Shown: positions 50,306 to 58,994, numbered from the stretch's first letter. The stretch is DNA of 64,000 nt from Salibaculum sp035270045 (GCF_035270045.1 NZ_DATFIP010000047.1:1-64000); one strand, 5' to 3'. Made by a program: numbers and translations. Notes: generated by a model not told the origin, from the letters alone.

Positions 50306-52000
50306 TTACCTGACAAGATAGGGTTTGCGTTGCTGGCGGCGCGGCTGCTGTGGGGCCGGGTCTGTCGGGAAGTCGCCCATAAGGTAAGGATGCATACCCT
50401 GGTTCTTGAGGTTCTGGAGGAACTGCGCAAAGCCGGTCAGGTCAACCATTCGCGGCGCCTCGGTCACGCTACGCCGCGTCTTGTGGCCCATCTCGTCCAG
50501 CACCGTCTGCAGGGCCTCCATCGGGCTTTCGACGAACTCGGCCAGTGTCCAAATCCGCACCCGCGCCTTCGCCCAGTACGATCGCAGGGCCTCCAGGTGC
50601 TCGGACTCGATGCGCTGAAGCTCTGCCGCCTCGGCCCTGATCTGCGAGAAATTTCGGTTCGACAAGAACAGCGGGATCGACCAGGCACCAGTGATCACGT
50701 TGATCTGGGCATTGGGGTCCTTGGCCAGGTCCCAACTGACAAGCTGGCTGTCGCGGGGGCCAAATTGGAAACACTGCCGCTCGCCCCGAGTATTCCAGAT
50801 CAGGTTTGTCAGGAACATGCGCGCGTTGTGATCGCGCAGCCTGGGATTGTCGCACAGCGCGCCCGCAAAGGTCTGTTGCCGCTCCTCGAATTCCACACCT
50901 TCGGCGGCAAAGAGATGCCCGTGCACCCGCGTTTCGGTGACCCGGGCCAGCCACGGCTCGAAATCCTCGAACAACTCGGTGAAACCCTCGAAGATCGAAT
51001 AGGGCGCCGAGGTAAAGCCGTTCTCATGTCCGTCACGAGGCAGGCGGGATTGCATGAACAGCCCAGCCCGACCGCGCGTGCGCCGCTCCACCGCCTTGGA
51101 AAAGATGCGATCGATCTTGCCGGGGTTCGGCTCACTCCCCTTCATGGGATTGGCCGATTTCAGGAAGGTATCATAGAGCAGGTCGGCTTGCGGCCAGATC
51201 TTGCGGGCGACGAAACAGTCCGACCGCCGCAGCAGTTGAAGATGATCGTCGTAGAAGATGTGCGGTTTGCCCTGGTAGTCGAACTTCGAAAGCGTCAGGG
51301 ATCGGCTTTCGACGTTCTGCGAATACAGCCGCACAAGCGTCTGGAAATAGCTCTCGTCGGGGATCCAGACCCGGCGGAAATACCTGTCGTAAGTGGGCCG
51401 GTCCGGGTCTTCGAGGATCGCCGAAAGGGTCTGGCGCGTCAGGCACCACCACTGCGACCCCATGTGCGGCACGATCCCCTCGGGCAGTTTGCGATGCAGC
51501 TTGAAACGGCGCTGGAACTCGACATAGCGATCGAAAAGGAACCGCTGCCGGCGGAACGAGAAGGGAAAGCGCAGCGTGAAACGCTCTTCGTCCAGCCCGC
51601 CGATTGTCCAGGGCACATCGGCGGTGGTCGCACTTTCGATGAAATCCGTGCGCGGACGCGCGGCGAGGTAATCCTGCAGGTCTTCCACCGGGCGCAGCGG
51701 CATGCAGGAACCCGAGGCCAGGTAGGCATGGCGCACCCGGGGGAAGTTGCGCAACAATTGCTCGGACGCCGCTTGCGAGGCCGCCACCAGCCCCCAGGTA
51801 CCCCATTCGCAGCGGTGCCGCTTGCTGAACTCGACATCCGGCAGGTCGGCGAGCGACTGGACGAACCTGTCATAGGTCGACCGGTCAACATTACGATCCA
51901 CGTGGATCACTACGGGACAGCCCGACGCCGACCAGTGGCGGATCACCTGCTCGGCGCGATTCAGCGCAGTGTGAACAAGCATGACGACCCCGAGGCTCAT
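50306..52000 (-). CDS. core-2/I-branching beta-1,6-GlcNAc transferase-like protein with C-terminal extension
   Basis: The 564-residue protein starts MSLGVVMLVHTALNRAEQVIRHW and has a family GT14-type domain to about residue 280. Landmarks are CPVVIHVDRNVDRSTYDRF, ASGSCMPLRPVEDLQDYL, MGSQWWCLTRQTLSAIL and IPDESYFQTLV, the catalytic-glutamate region. The remaining 280 residues form a separate domain without motifs I recognise (GSEPNPGKIDRIF, NFSQIRAEAAELQRIE); I believe rhodobacterial homologues carry a domain of unknown function here (DUF5928), not checked. Its start overlaps the stop of the upstream glycosyltransferase by four bases. It should add a GlcNAc or related branch to a glycan. Confidence 0.8.
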   Translation of the reverse strand: MSLGVVMLVHTALNRAEQVIRHWSASGCPVVIHVDRNVDRSTYDRFVQSLADLPDVEFSKRHRCEWGTWGLVAASQAASEQLLRNFPRVRHAYLASGSCMPLRPVEDLQDYLAARPRTDFIESATTADVPWTIGGLDEERFTLRFPFSFRRQRFLFDRYVEFQRRFKLHRKLPEGIVPHMGSQWWCLTRQTLSAILEDPDRPTYDRYFRRVWIPDESYFQTLVRLYSQNVESRSLTLSKFDYQGKPHIFYDDHLQLLRRSDCFVARKIWPQADLLYDTFLKSANPMKGSEPNPGKIDRIFSKAVERRTRGRAGLFMQSRLPRDGHENGFTSAPYSIFEGFTELFEDFEPWLARVTETRVHGHLFAAEGVEFEERQQTFAGALCDNPRLRDHNARMFLTNLIWNTRGERQCFQFGPRDSQLVSWDLAKDPNAQINVITGAWSIPLFLSNRNFSQIRAEAAELQRIESEHLEALRSYWAKARVRIWTLAEFVESPMEALQTVLDEMGHKTRRSVTEAPRMVDLTGFAQFLQNLKNQGMHPYLMGDFPTDPAPQQPRRQQRKPYLVR

Positions 52001-53007
52001 GCCCAGTTCCCCTTGGACATCAGGCCGAGGATTTCCAGTTGCCGCCAGTTGATGTATTTCTCGGACCACTTGCACCAGAGGTCGGGGTGCTCGGCCAAAC
52101 CCTCGGCATAGGCCTTGTATTCGTGACCGTTCGCATAGTGCTGGCCGCGCTCCAGTTCCTCGCGGGCCTTTTCGGTGAAGGTATCGAGGAACTTGGCGTG
52201 CAACAGGACGCCCGACGCCTTTTCCCCGCCCCATTCGTCGTAGACCAGGTTCAGCCCGCGCGGCAACAGCATGTGGGTGGAACTGACATAGGCATAGCGC
52301 TTGTCCCACTTGACAAGCGGCGTCTTGTTGAGCGCGGGCGCGCGCCAGGGTTCCTCGGTAAAGAACTTTCGCGCGCGCGGGCCGCCCTGGATCCAGAGAT
52401 TGTAATAGAGGTGGTTCTTGGACAGGGTGTAATTGCCCGCATCGAACCACGATGCTATTTCCAACGGGTTCTGCCCGCGCTTGTAGGGCACCGCGTCGAT
52501 CCGGCCCTTGGGATACATGTCCAGCAGCATGGCCGAGAAGGAGCGGATTTCCGAAGCCTCCAACCAGTCGGTCAGGGCACTGATGGAACGAGTGTCGCTG
52601 AAGGGAAAAACGAAGAACTCGTCCGGGTCAACAACAAGGGTCCAGTGGCCGTGGCCATGCTTGCGCTGCAAGTAATTGAGCCAATCAACCCCGAAGCGCG
52701 CCCGGCGATAGCTTGCCGTCGTGGTCCAGAGGGAGACATCGGGCTGCCCGGCCAGGTATTCGCACCCGCCGTCGTCGCTGTCATTGTCCACAATGATGAA
52801 GTGGTTAACGCCGAGGTCACGATAGTATTGCAGGAAGTACGGAAGCCGGATGTCCTCGTTCCTGAGTGTGGAGAAGACGATTATATCCTTCGGCCTGATC
52901 CTGTCGGTCCGGTCGCGCACGACGCGCAGTTCGCGCGATTTGCGGAGCGCGCGCAGATGCGAGCGCTTGCGCTGCAAACGAAGCCGATATGACTGCCAGA
53001 CTCCCAA
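51997..53007 (-). CDS. glycosyltransferase family 2-like protein (tandem paralogue 1)
   Basis: The 336-residue protein has a GT-A fold with IIVFSTLRNEDIRLPYFLQYYRDLGVNHFIIVDNDSDDGG near residues 42-81 and a DPDEFFVFP metal-binding motif near 126-134. LNKTPLVKW and GVLLHAKFLDTF follow further on. The N-terminus is very basic (RLRLQRKRSHLRALRKSRE). It is clearly paralogous to the next gene upstream, sharing LRNE, VDNDSDDG, RARFGVDWL, LWIQGGPR and LNKTPLVKW at matching positions. Donor sugar unknown. It overlaps the branching enzyme gene by four bases. Confidence 0.82.
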   Translation of the reverse strand: MGVWQSYRLRLQRKRSHLRALRKSRELRVVRDRTDRIRPKDIIVFSTLRNEDIRLPYFLQYYRDLGVNHFIIVDNDSDDGGCEYLAGQPDVSLWTTTASYRRARFGVDWLNYLQRKHGHGHWTLVVDPDEFFVFPFSDTRSISALTDWLEASEIRSFSAMLLDMYPKGRIDAVPYKRGQNPLEIASWFDAGNYTLSKNHLYYNLWIQGGPRARKFFTEEPWRAPALNKTPLVKWDKRYAYVSSTHMLLPRGLNLVYDEWGGEKASGVLLHAKFLDTFTEKAREELERGQHYANGHEYKAYAEGLAEHPDLWCKWSEKYINWRQLEILGLMSKGNWA

Positions 53008-53134
53008 GCCTCACCTTTCTGCCCGCCCCGTTTCCGGCGTCACCCGGACCCGCTCTGCGTCACCTGTGCGGCACGGCACAGGTGACGGCATCATTAGCTT
53101 CCATTCATTAAACAATTGCAAGGTTTAGGCAAGC

Positions 53135-54178
53135 TCAGCGCCAGTCACCTGAACTCATCAATCCAAGGGATTCAAGCTGTTCCGGGCCTTCGTAGCGGGT
53201 CGCACCCGGGTGCCAGAGGTCCACGCCCGCGATCAGGCTCTCGTGATAGCGGGTATAGAGCGCCGCGTTCTCGAAGTGCTGGCGGCGGTGCAGCTCTTCG
53301 GCGGACTTCACCGCGATGTCCGGCAGGAACTTACTGTGCAGCAGCACGCCCGTGGGCCGCCCGGGTTCGAACACCCGGTTGAGCCGCAATGGCAGGGCCT
53401 GGTGGGTCGAGGTGACATAAGCGAAGCTACGGCGCCACTTGACCAGCGGGGTCTTGTTCAGCGTCGGCGCCCTTTCGGGCTGATCGACGAAAAAGACCCG
53501 ATCGCGCGGGCCGCCCTGGATCCACAGGTTGTCAAAGACCGCATGCCGCCGGGCGCGATAGCCGACAGCGTCGAACCATGGCAGGTGATCGCGTGGATCG
53601 TCCCCGGTGGCGAACGTCCCGTCGTTCACCGGGCCCCTCGGGAAAAGGTCCAGCATCAGCGCGCCGAAGGCCTCCCGCCCAGTGGCGTCGAGATGGGCGG
53701 TCAGCCGACACAGGTCACGCCCCCCCGGCAGGATCAGCAGCTCGTCAGCATCAAGCGTCAGGCACCACTTGCCGTTTCCGAAACGGAGCTGAAGGCAAGT
53801 CAACCAGTCGACGCCGAACCGCGCCCGCTTGTAGCTGTCCGCGGCGCGCCAAAGCGAGACATCCGTCTGCCCGCACAGAAAGTCCGCCGTTCCATCGTCG
53901 CTGTCGTTGTCCACGATCAGGAAGTGGCCCACCCCGAGCGCGCGATGATGGTCCAGGAAATGCGGCAAGCGCGCACGTTCATTGCGCAGGGTCGCAAAGG
54001 CCAGGATGGGCGCGGCGGCGATCCGGGCCGGATCGACGTCAAGCCGATGAAGGTCTCGCCGCCGCCGCAGCGACCGCAACAAGAGGCGCCGCCGCTTCCA
54101 GCGCATCCTATAGGCATAGACCGGGGACCGCGGCGCGAGGCGCGGCGACGCGGCGTCCATCTCCGAGAAGATGGACAT
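53135..54178 (-). CDS. glycosyltransferase family 2-like protein (tandem paralogue 2)
   Basis: This 347-residue protein has the same layout as its neighbour: APILAFATLRNERARLPHFLDHH near residues 55-77, FLIVDNDSDDGTADFL, the LDADELLILPGG motif near 140-151, LWIQGGPRDRVFF, and LNKTPLVKW. It differs in having LDADE where the neighbour has VDPDE, and both end in LGLMSxGxW. The duplication must be old, since much of the rest has diverged. A 127-base gap separates the two genes. It lies six bases before the galU stop on the same strand, so is read after galU. Acceptor and donor unknown. Confidence 0.82.
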   Translation of the reverse strand: MSIFSEMDAASPRLAPRSPVYAYRMRWKRRRLLLRSLRRRRDLHRLDVDPARIAAAPILAFATLRNERARLPHFLDHHRALGVGHFLIVDNDSDDGTADFLCGQTDVSLWRAADSYKRARFGVDWLTCLQLRFGNGKWCLTLDADELLILPGGRDLCRLTAHLDATGREAFGALMLDLFPRGPVNDGTFATGDDPRDHLPWFDAVGYRARRHAVFDNLWIQGGPRDRVFFVDQPERAPTLNKTPLVKWRRSFAYVTSTHQALPLRLNRVFEPGRPTGVLLHSKFLPDIAVKSAEELHRRQHFENAALYTRYHESLIAGVDLWHPGATRYEGPEQLESLGLMSSGDWR

Positions 54179-54184
54179 GGCGGG

Positions 54185-55078
54185 CTACTGCGCCGCCCGG
54201 TGCATCGACATGAGTTCCTGCAGGTATTCCTCGAATTCGGCACCCAGATCCTCGCGGGCCAGGCCAAAGGCCACGGTCGCCTGCAGGAACCCGGCCTTTG
54301 AGCCGCAATCGAAGCGCTGGCCGCGGAACCGGTAGCCGAAGACCTCGCGATCTTCGTCGATCTCGGCGGCGATGGCATCGGTCAACTGGATCTCCCCGCC
54401 CGATCCGGTCTTGATCCGGCTGAGGTTGCGCATGATGTCAGGGGTCAGGATGTAGCGCCCGATCACCGCCAGGTTCGAGGGGGCCTCGTCCGCGGGGGGC
54501 TTCTCGACCATCCCGTTGATGGAAACGGTCGCGCCCATTTCACCCTTTACGTCCAGAACACCGTAGGATGAGGTCTTCTCCTTCGGCACCTCCATCGCGG
54601 CCACCATGCAGCCGCCGGTTTCGGCATGTGCCTCGACCATCTGTTGCAGGCAGGGCGTCTGGGCCGCGATCACGTCGTCGGGCAGAATGACCGCGAAGGG
54701 CTCGTTCCCGATCAGGCGTCGCGCGCACCAGACGGCATGGCCCAGCCCCAGGGCCTTGTGCTGGCGGATATAGGCGATCGCCCCGCTGTCCATGTTGGTG
54801 GTCTTGAGGGTCTCTAGAAGGTCTTCCTTCCCGGCCTTGCGCAGGGTGTTCTCAAGCTCGGGCGTATGGTCAAAGTAGTCCTCGAGTGCGGATTTGCCGC
54901 GCGAGGTGACGAAGATGAACTCCCGGATCCCCGCCGCGCGGGCCTCGTCGATGGCATATTGGATCAGAGGGCGGTCCACCAATGTCATGATTTCCTTCGG
55001 AATCGACTTGGTGGCCGGCAGGAACCGCGTGCCCTTCCCTGCCACCGGGAAAATCGCCTTCGTCACTCTTTTCTTCAT
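54185..55078 (-). CDS. galU: UTP-glucose-1-phosphate uridylyltransferase
   Basis: GalU makes UDP-glucose, a precursor for many surface polysaccharides. The 297-residue protein has AIFPVAGKGTRFLPATKSIPKEIM at residues 8-31, the nucleotide-binding loop of the family, and GLGHAVWCARRLIG near 119-132. FAVILPDDVI near 135-144 holds metal-binding aspartates, and VEKPPADEAPSNLAVIGRYIL near 190-210 and FDCGSKAGFLQA near 266-277 bind the sugar. The ATG at 55078 gives the usual length; a longer frame upstream crosses an AT-rich leader. It probably supplies donor substrate to the glycosyltransferases downstream on this strand. Confidence 0.95.
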   Translation of the reverse strand: MKKRVTKAIFPVAGKGTRFLPATKSIPKEIMTLVDRPLIQYAIDEARAAGIREFIFVTSRGKSALEDYFDHTPELENTLRKAGKEDLLETLKTTNMDSGAIAYIRQHKALGLGHAVWCARRLIGNEPFAVILPDDVIAAQTPCLQQMVEAHAETGGCMVAAMEVPKEKTSSYGVLDVKGEMGATVSINGMVEKPPADEAPSNLAVIGRYILTPDIMRNLSRIKTGSGGEIQLTDAIAAEIDEDREVFGYRFRGQRFDCGSKAGFLQATVAFGLAREDLGAEFEEYLQELMSMHRAAQ

Positions 55079-55198
55079 TATTCGGAACCTCTTAAATCCA
55101 GCGCCGGGGCCAAAATCCCCACGTATCCTATCGCACAATATACTGTCACAAACATGACCCCAAAACGGTTTCAAATCGGAAACGGTCCAGAATTCCGG

Positions 55199-55999
55199 TC
55201 ACGGGTGATTCATTTCTACCATCATCGCTTCGATCCTGGATACGTCCTCGGGATTGTTCAGTTCCCAGAACTGACGCCCGCGCGCCTCGACCTCGACGCA
55301 GAGCATGGGCACGTCGCGTTCGAGGAAACGCAGTTGCTCAAGGCCCTCGAGGTCCTCCAGCGCACCGACGGGCCAACGGGCATAGGCAGCCAAGGCCGAG
55401 GGCCGGTAGGCATAGACCCCCACATGGTGGAACACGGGCGTCGGATCGGGCCCGGCATAGCTGCGTGGCGTGAAGGGGATAACCTCCTTCGAGAAATAAA
55501 GCGCCTCGTGATTGGTGCCGAAAACCGCCGTGGTGCCGCCCACGCGCCCCTTGCTGCGGTCCTCGAGAAGCGCGTTCAGCGCCCGACCGTCGCAGCGCAG
55601 CACCGGGGTGGCAACCTCGGCCACCGGGTGATCGTCCAATGCGACGACCAGATCCTCGATGAACCAGGCCGGCGTCAAAGGCGCATCCCCCTGAAGGTTG
55701 ACGACAACATCGTAACCGCCGCCCAGCGCGTCCAGCGCCTCGGCGCAACGCTCGGTGCCGTTACGGCAGGTCTCCGAGGTCATGACGACCTCGGCGCCGA
55801 CCCCCTGCGCCGCATCGCGGATACGCGCGTCATCCGTGGCCACGACCACGCGATCAACCCCCGAGACACCGGCCGCGGCCTCCCAGGAGCGTTGGATCAG
55901 GCTCTTGGCCTCGCCGGTCGCGCCGGTCAGCGCGACAAGCGGCTTGCCCGGGTAGCGGGTCGAGGCATAGCGCGCCGGGATGACAACAAGAACCGACAT
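55199..55999 (-). CDS. kdsB: 3-deoxy-manno-octulosonate cytidylyltransferase
   Basis: KdsB activates Kdo as CMP-Kdo for LPS inner core and some capsules. The 266-residue protein has VVIPARYASTRYPGKPLVAL at residues 5-24, VVVATDDARI near 51-60, SETCRNGTERCAEAL near 76-90 and VVNLQGDAPL near 99-108. The usual motif is NVQGDEP, here with A for E. FHHVGVYAYRPSALAAYA follows near 190-207. The A-for-E change in QGDAP is also known in some alphaproteobacterial relatives and in CMP-Kdn-like enzymes, so the exact sugar could differ. The start overlaps the cysQ stop by one base. Confidence 0.88.
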   Translation of the reverse strand: MSVLVVIPARYASTRYPGKPLVALTGATGEAKSLIQRSWEAAAGVSGVDRVVVATDDARIRDAAQGVGAEVVMTSETCRNGTERCAEALDALGGGYDVVVNLQGDAPLTPAWFIEDLVVALDDHPVAEVATPVLRCDGRALNALLEDRSKGRVGGTTAVFGTNHEALYFSKEVIPFTPRSYAGPDPTPVFHHVGVYAYRPSALAAYARWPVGALEDLEGLEQLRFLERDVPMLCVEVEARGRQFWELNNPEDVSRIEAMMVEMNHP

Positions 56000-56796
56000 C
56001 AGGCGGGTTTCAGCCCGACCCCCGGGGCATGGGCGATGAAGAAGGGGTTTGCGAAGCCCGCCTTGCCATAGCGAAGCGGCTGGTGATCGTCGAGGCGCAC
56101 CACCTCGCCACCCGCCCCGGCCAACACGGCATGACCGGCGGCAGTATCCCATTCCATGGTCCGGCCCACCCTTGGATAGAGATCGGCCTCACCGGTCGCG
56201 ACAAGGCAGAACTTGAGCGACGATCCCGCGCTGGTGCTGTCCTTGATGGCATATTTTGCGATGTAGTCCTCGGTCGCCTGGTCGCGGTGCGATTTGGAGG
56301 CGACAACCATGAGCGCGGCATTGTCCGGCGTGCTGACACTGACCGGGCGGGTGGCGCCGGGCGAGGTCTTGTCGAAGGGACCGGTTTCCTCGACCGAATT
56401 GCCGGCCGCATCGGTGTAGAACAAACGCCCCCTGGCGGGGGCAAAGACGACCCCGCGCACCGGCCGGCCGTTCTGCACGTAGGCGATGTTCACGGTGAAA
56501 TCGCCGCGCCGTTGGATGAATTCCTTTGTCCCGTCCAGCGGGTCCACGATCAGGAAGGTCGAGGCCGACAGATCATGCGATTCCGCCTGTTCTTCGGTCA
56601 CCAGCGCCACATCGGGAAAGGCCGCCCGAAGCCCCGCAGAGATATGCGCGTCAGCCGCCTCGTCCGCCGCGGTGACGGGGCTTTCGTCACCCTTGGTCCG
56701 CACCTCGAAATCGGGGGCGCCGTAGACCTCCATGATCAGGTCGCCCGCCTCAAGCGCCAGGCGGCGCATGACATTTACAAGAGTATCGAAATCCAA
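55999..56796 (-). CDS. cysQ: 3'(2'),5'-bisphosphate nucleotidase
   Basis: CysQ hydrolyses PAP, the by-product of PAPS-using sulfotransferases and of sulfate reduction, to AMP. The 265-residue protein has the inositol-monophosphatase-family metal sites: DESPVTAADEAADAHI near residues 37-52, VTEEQAES near 66-73 and FLIVDPLDGTKEFIQRRGDFTVNIAY near 81-106. EWDTAAGHAVLAGAGG near 214-229 is the last metal-binding Asp motif. It is complete and of normal length. Its place in the transcript with a sulfotransferase, glycosyltransferases and kdsB supports use of PAPS for glycan sulfation here. Confidence 0.92.
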   Translation of the reverse strand: MDFDTLVNVMRRLALEAGDLIMEVYGAPDFEVRTKGDESPVTAADEAADAHISAGLRAAFPDVALVTEEQAESHDLSASTFLIVDPLDGTKEFIQRRGDFTVNIAYVQNGRPVRGVVFAPARGRLFYTDAAGNSVEETGPFDKTSPGATRPVSVSTPDNAALMVVASKSHRDQATEDYIAKYAIKDSTSAGSSLKFCLVATGEADLYPRVGRTMEWDTAAGHAVLAGAGGEVVRLDDHQPLRYGKAGFANPFFIAHAPGVGLKPA

Positions 56797-56928
56797 GGGC
56801 CTGCTCCCGGTCCGCCCCCCGGGGGCGCTGCGTGTTGATCGTTGTCCCGGCTGCTCCTATGCTATGATGACGGGAATTGGCAAGATTTTCGCGCCACCTT
56901 CGCGCGGGAACGACGCAGGCAGGTCACG

Positions 56929-57750
56929 ATGTTCGAGACGCACAGGGTACAATCACGCTCGCGCGGCGCGCTGGGAATGCTGGAGCTGATCTATCACTCC
57001 ATCGTCCGCGATATTCGCAAGCAGCATCGGCACGCGGTGATCGGCCTGCTCATGAACATCATGCAGACCATGGTCTTCGCCCTGGCCTTTTATTTCATGT
57101 TCTCGGTCCTGGGCCTGAAGGGTACGGCAATCCGCGGTGACTTCATGCTCTACATCATGACCGGGATCTTCCTGTTCATGACCCACATCAAATCCATGGG
57201 CGCGGTGCTGGGGTCCGAGGGACCCACCTCGGCGATGATGAAACACGCGCCGATGAACACGATCGTCGCGATCTCGGCCTCGGCGCTCAGTGCGCTTTAC
57301 ATCCAGGTCCTATCCATGGCGGTGGTGCTCTATCTCTACCACACGATCATGACGCCAATCACCATCCATGATCCCATCGGCGCCATGGGCATGGTTATCC
57401 TGGCCTGGTTCTCGGGCTGCGCGGTCGGACTCGTCTTCCTTGGGCTCAAGCCCTGGCTGCCCGGCTTCGTCACCATCGCCTCGTCGGTCTATTCGCGGGC
57501 CAACATGATCGCCAGCGGCAAGATGTTCGTGGCCAACGCGCTGCCCAGCTCGGTGCTGGCGCTGTTCGACTGGAACCCTTTGTTTCACGCCATCGACCAG
57601 GCACGCGGCTTCACCTTCATCAACTACAACCCGCTTTTCACCTCGGTTTCATATCCGCTGATGATCAGCGTAATCCTGGTGCTGATCGGGCTGATGCTGG
57701 AATTCTACGCGCGGCGGAATGTCTCGGCCAGCCATGAAGCCGCACGCTGA
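56929..57750 (+). CDS. ABC-2 type polysaccharide export permease (KpsM-like)
   Basis: The 273-residue inner-membrane protein has a cytoplasmic N-terminus with LELIYHSIVRDIRKQHRHAVIGLLMNIMQTM near residues 18-48 and about six predicted helices. The overall layout resembles KpsM/RfbA/TagG exporters of capsule, O antigen or teichoic acid. FDWNPLFHAIDQARGFTFINYNPLFTSVSYPL near 212-243 matches the conserved NP-H-ID-R region (NPxxHxxExxR in relatives). Its ATPase partner is not adjacent; the only ATPases in the window are ThiQ and LptB. It is divergent from cysQ, facing away from the sulfotransferase/glycosyltransferase block. The ATG at 56929 is preferred to 56842. Confidence 0.82.
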   Translation: MFETHRVQSRSRGALGMLELIYHSIVRDIRKQHRHAVIGLLMNIMQTMVFALAFYFMFSVLGLKGTAIRGDFMLYIMTGIFLFMTHIKSMGAVLGSEGPTSAMMKHAPMNTIVAISASALSALYIQVLSMAVVLYLYHTIMTPITIHDPIGAMGMVILAWFSGCAVGLVFLGLKPWLPGFVTIASSVYSRANMIASGKMFVANALPSSVLALFDWNPLFHAIDQARGFTFINYNPLFTSVSYPLMISVILVLIGLMLEFYARRNVSASHEAAR

Positions 57751-58066
57751 GATCAGGACACATGGCGAACCACGATGACACGTGCTGCCGGCGCGATGGC
57801 GAAAAAGGCCCGCTGAGCGGCGCTTTCAACGGTGTGCCACGCGCCGCGCATTCCTGAGCTGCCGAACATGATCCGGATGCGGATACGTCCTTCATGGCTG
57901 CAATATCATGGGTGGGCTGCTGGCGTTCTAACGGGTGCAGGGCATATCCCTTGCCCTGCAACGCCAGATCACGTGACGAAAGAATGGCACCGGTGTCTCG
58001 CGTCTCGAACCTGCGCCACCAACGGGTCGGAGTTGGTCGCGTGAATGCGACTGAACGCAACGCGCT
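57751..58066. other. 316-bp gap without a recognisable gene
   Basis: Between the permease and the convergent hydrolase no frame has a credible start signal or family match. AAAGGCCCGCTGAGCGGCGCTTT at about 57804-57827 folds as an imperfect hairpin with a two-base internal mismatch and could be a weak terminator of the permease gene. The rest shows nothing I can name. Confidence 0.4.
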
Positions 58067-58993
58067 CTAGTCCACTTCGCGCAGGATCTCGCTGAGCAGG
58101 GCGATCACCTGTCCGGAATGAGTGAAGGGCATCTGGTGGCCCGCACCGTCGACGACCTCCTGCCGGACGGTCCGGTTCCACTGGGTCAGCATCCCCAGCG
58201 ATGATAGCGGGATTACCTCGTCCTTTTCGGCCCAAATGCCAACGACCGGTACGCCCTCGCGGCCCAGCAGGCGGTGATCCTCCTCTTGCACTTCGGCCAG
58301 CATATGCCGGCGGCTGGACAAGACCGACCGCAGAAAACCCCGGCCTGCGTACTCGGCCAGTTGCAACTCGACGATGCCTTCGATGTCGAAGTCGCGCCCC
58401 AGCTGGCGGCGCAAGGCGCGACGTTCACGGCGCTGGACGATCACCGCGTGAACCCAGTCGCCAAGAAAGGGCGTGGTCCGGCAGAACCGGTTCAGGCGAT
58501 CCTCGCGCAGACGCATACCGGCCGAGGCCAGAAGGATCAGACGTTTCATGCGCCCCGGACAAGCCGCAGCGAAGGCCGTGGCGATGCCCCCACCCATGGA
58601 ATAGCCAAGCACTGTCAGGTCCTCCTCCAGGTCCTGGTGCGCCAGCAGGTCCTGAAGCTGGGTCAGGAAGAAACCCCGGTCCTGCGCCCCGCCCGGCGCG
58701 TCGGAATAACCGCGACCGTAAAGGTCGTAGATCAACACCCGGTAGCCTATCCGTGCCAACCCGCGGGCGATGGCGTAAAAAACCGGGCCGGGCGTGGAAA
58801 GGCCGTGAATCGCAACCACGACCGGGCCACGCGCGGGGCCCAGCCATTGGTAGTGCGTCACGCCCTGCGACAGCTTGGCAAAACGGCCCGGCGCGGCATC
58901 GCGCATCCGCGCGGCCGGGATACGGCGCGCCTCGGCTTGCTGCGGCAATGTCGCAACGACCGCGACCAGGATCGTCAGCAGTATCCAGCCCAT
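58067..58993 (-). CDS. alpha/beta hydrolase
   Basis: The 308-residue protein has an N-terminal membrane segment or signal anchor (ILLTILVAVVATLPQQAEA). The alpha/beta-hydrolase fold follows: VVVAIHGLSTPGPVF near residues 60-74 (HG oxyanion motif), LIYDLYGRGYSDAP near 91-104, and the nucleophile elbow LGYSMGGGIATAF near 145-157 with the catalytic serine. VVGIWAEKDEVIPLS supplies the acid and GAGHQMPFTHS the histidine. All of the triad is present. Substrate unknown. It follows the cyclodeaminase-like gene by one base. Confidence 0.85.
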   Translation of the reverse strand: MGWILLTILVAVVATLPQQAEARRIPAARMRDAAPGRFAKLSQGVTHYQWLGPARGPVVVAIHGLSTPGPVFYAIARGLARIGYRVLIYDLYGRGYSDAPGGAQDRGFFLTQLQDLLAHQDLEEDLTVLGYSMGGGIATAFAAACPGRMKRLILLASAGMRLREDRLNRFCRTTPFLGDWVHAVIVQRRERRALRRQLGRDFDIEGIVELQLAEYAGRGFLRSVLSSRRHMLAEVQEEDHRLLGREGVPVVGIWAEKDEVIPLSSLGMLTQWNRTVRQEVVDGAGHQMPFTHSGQVIALLSEILREVD

Positions 58994-58994
58994 C

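Noticed and set aside
48983..52111. 1042-codon open frame on the + strand across three genes
   Set aside because: It runs antisense to the sulfotransferase and branching-enzyme genes, whose family motifs are clear on the - strand, and has no recognisable domain.
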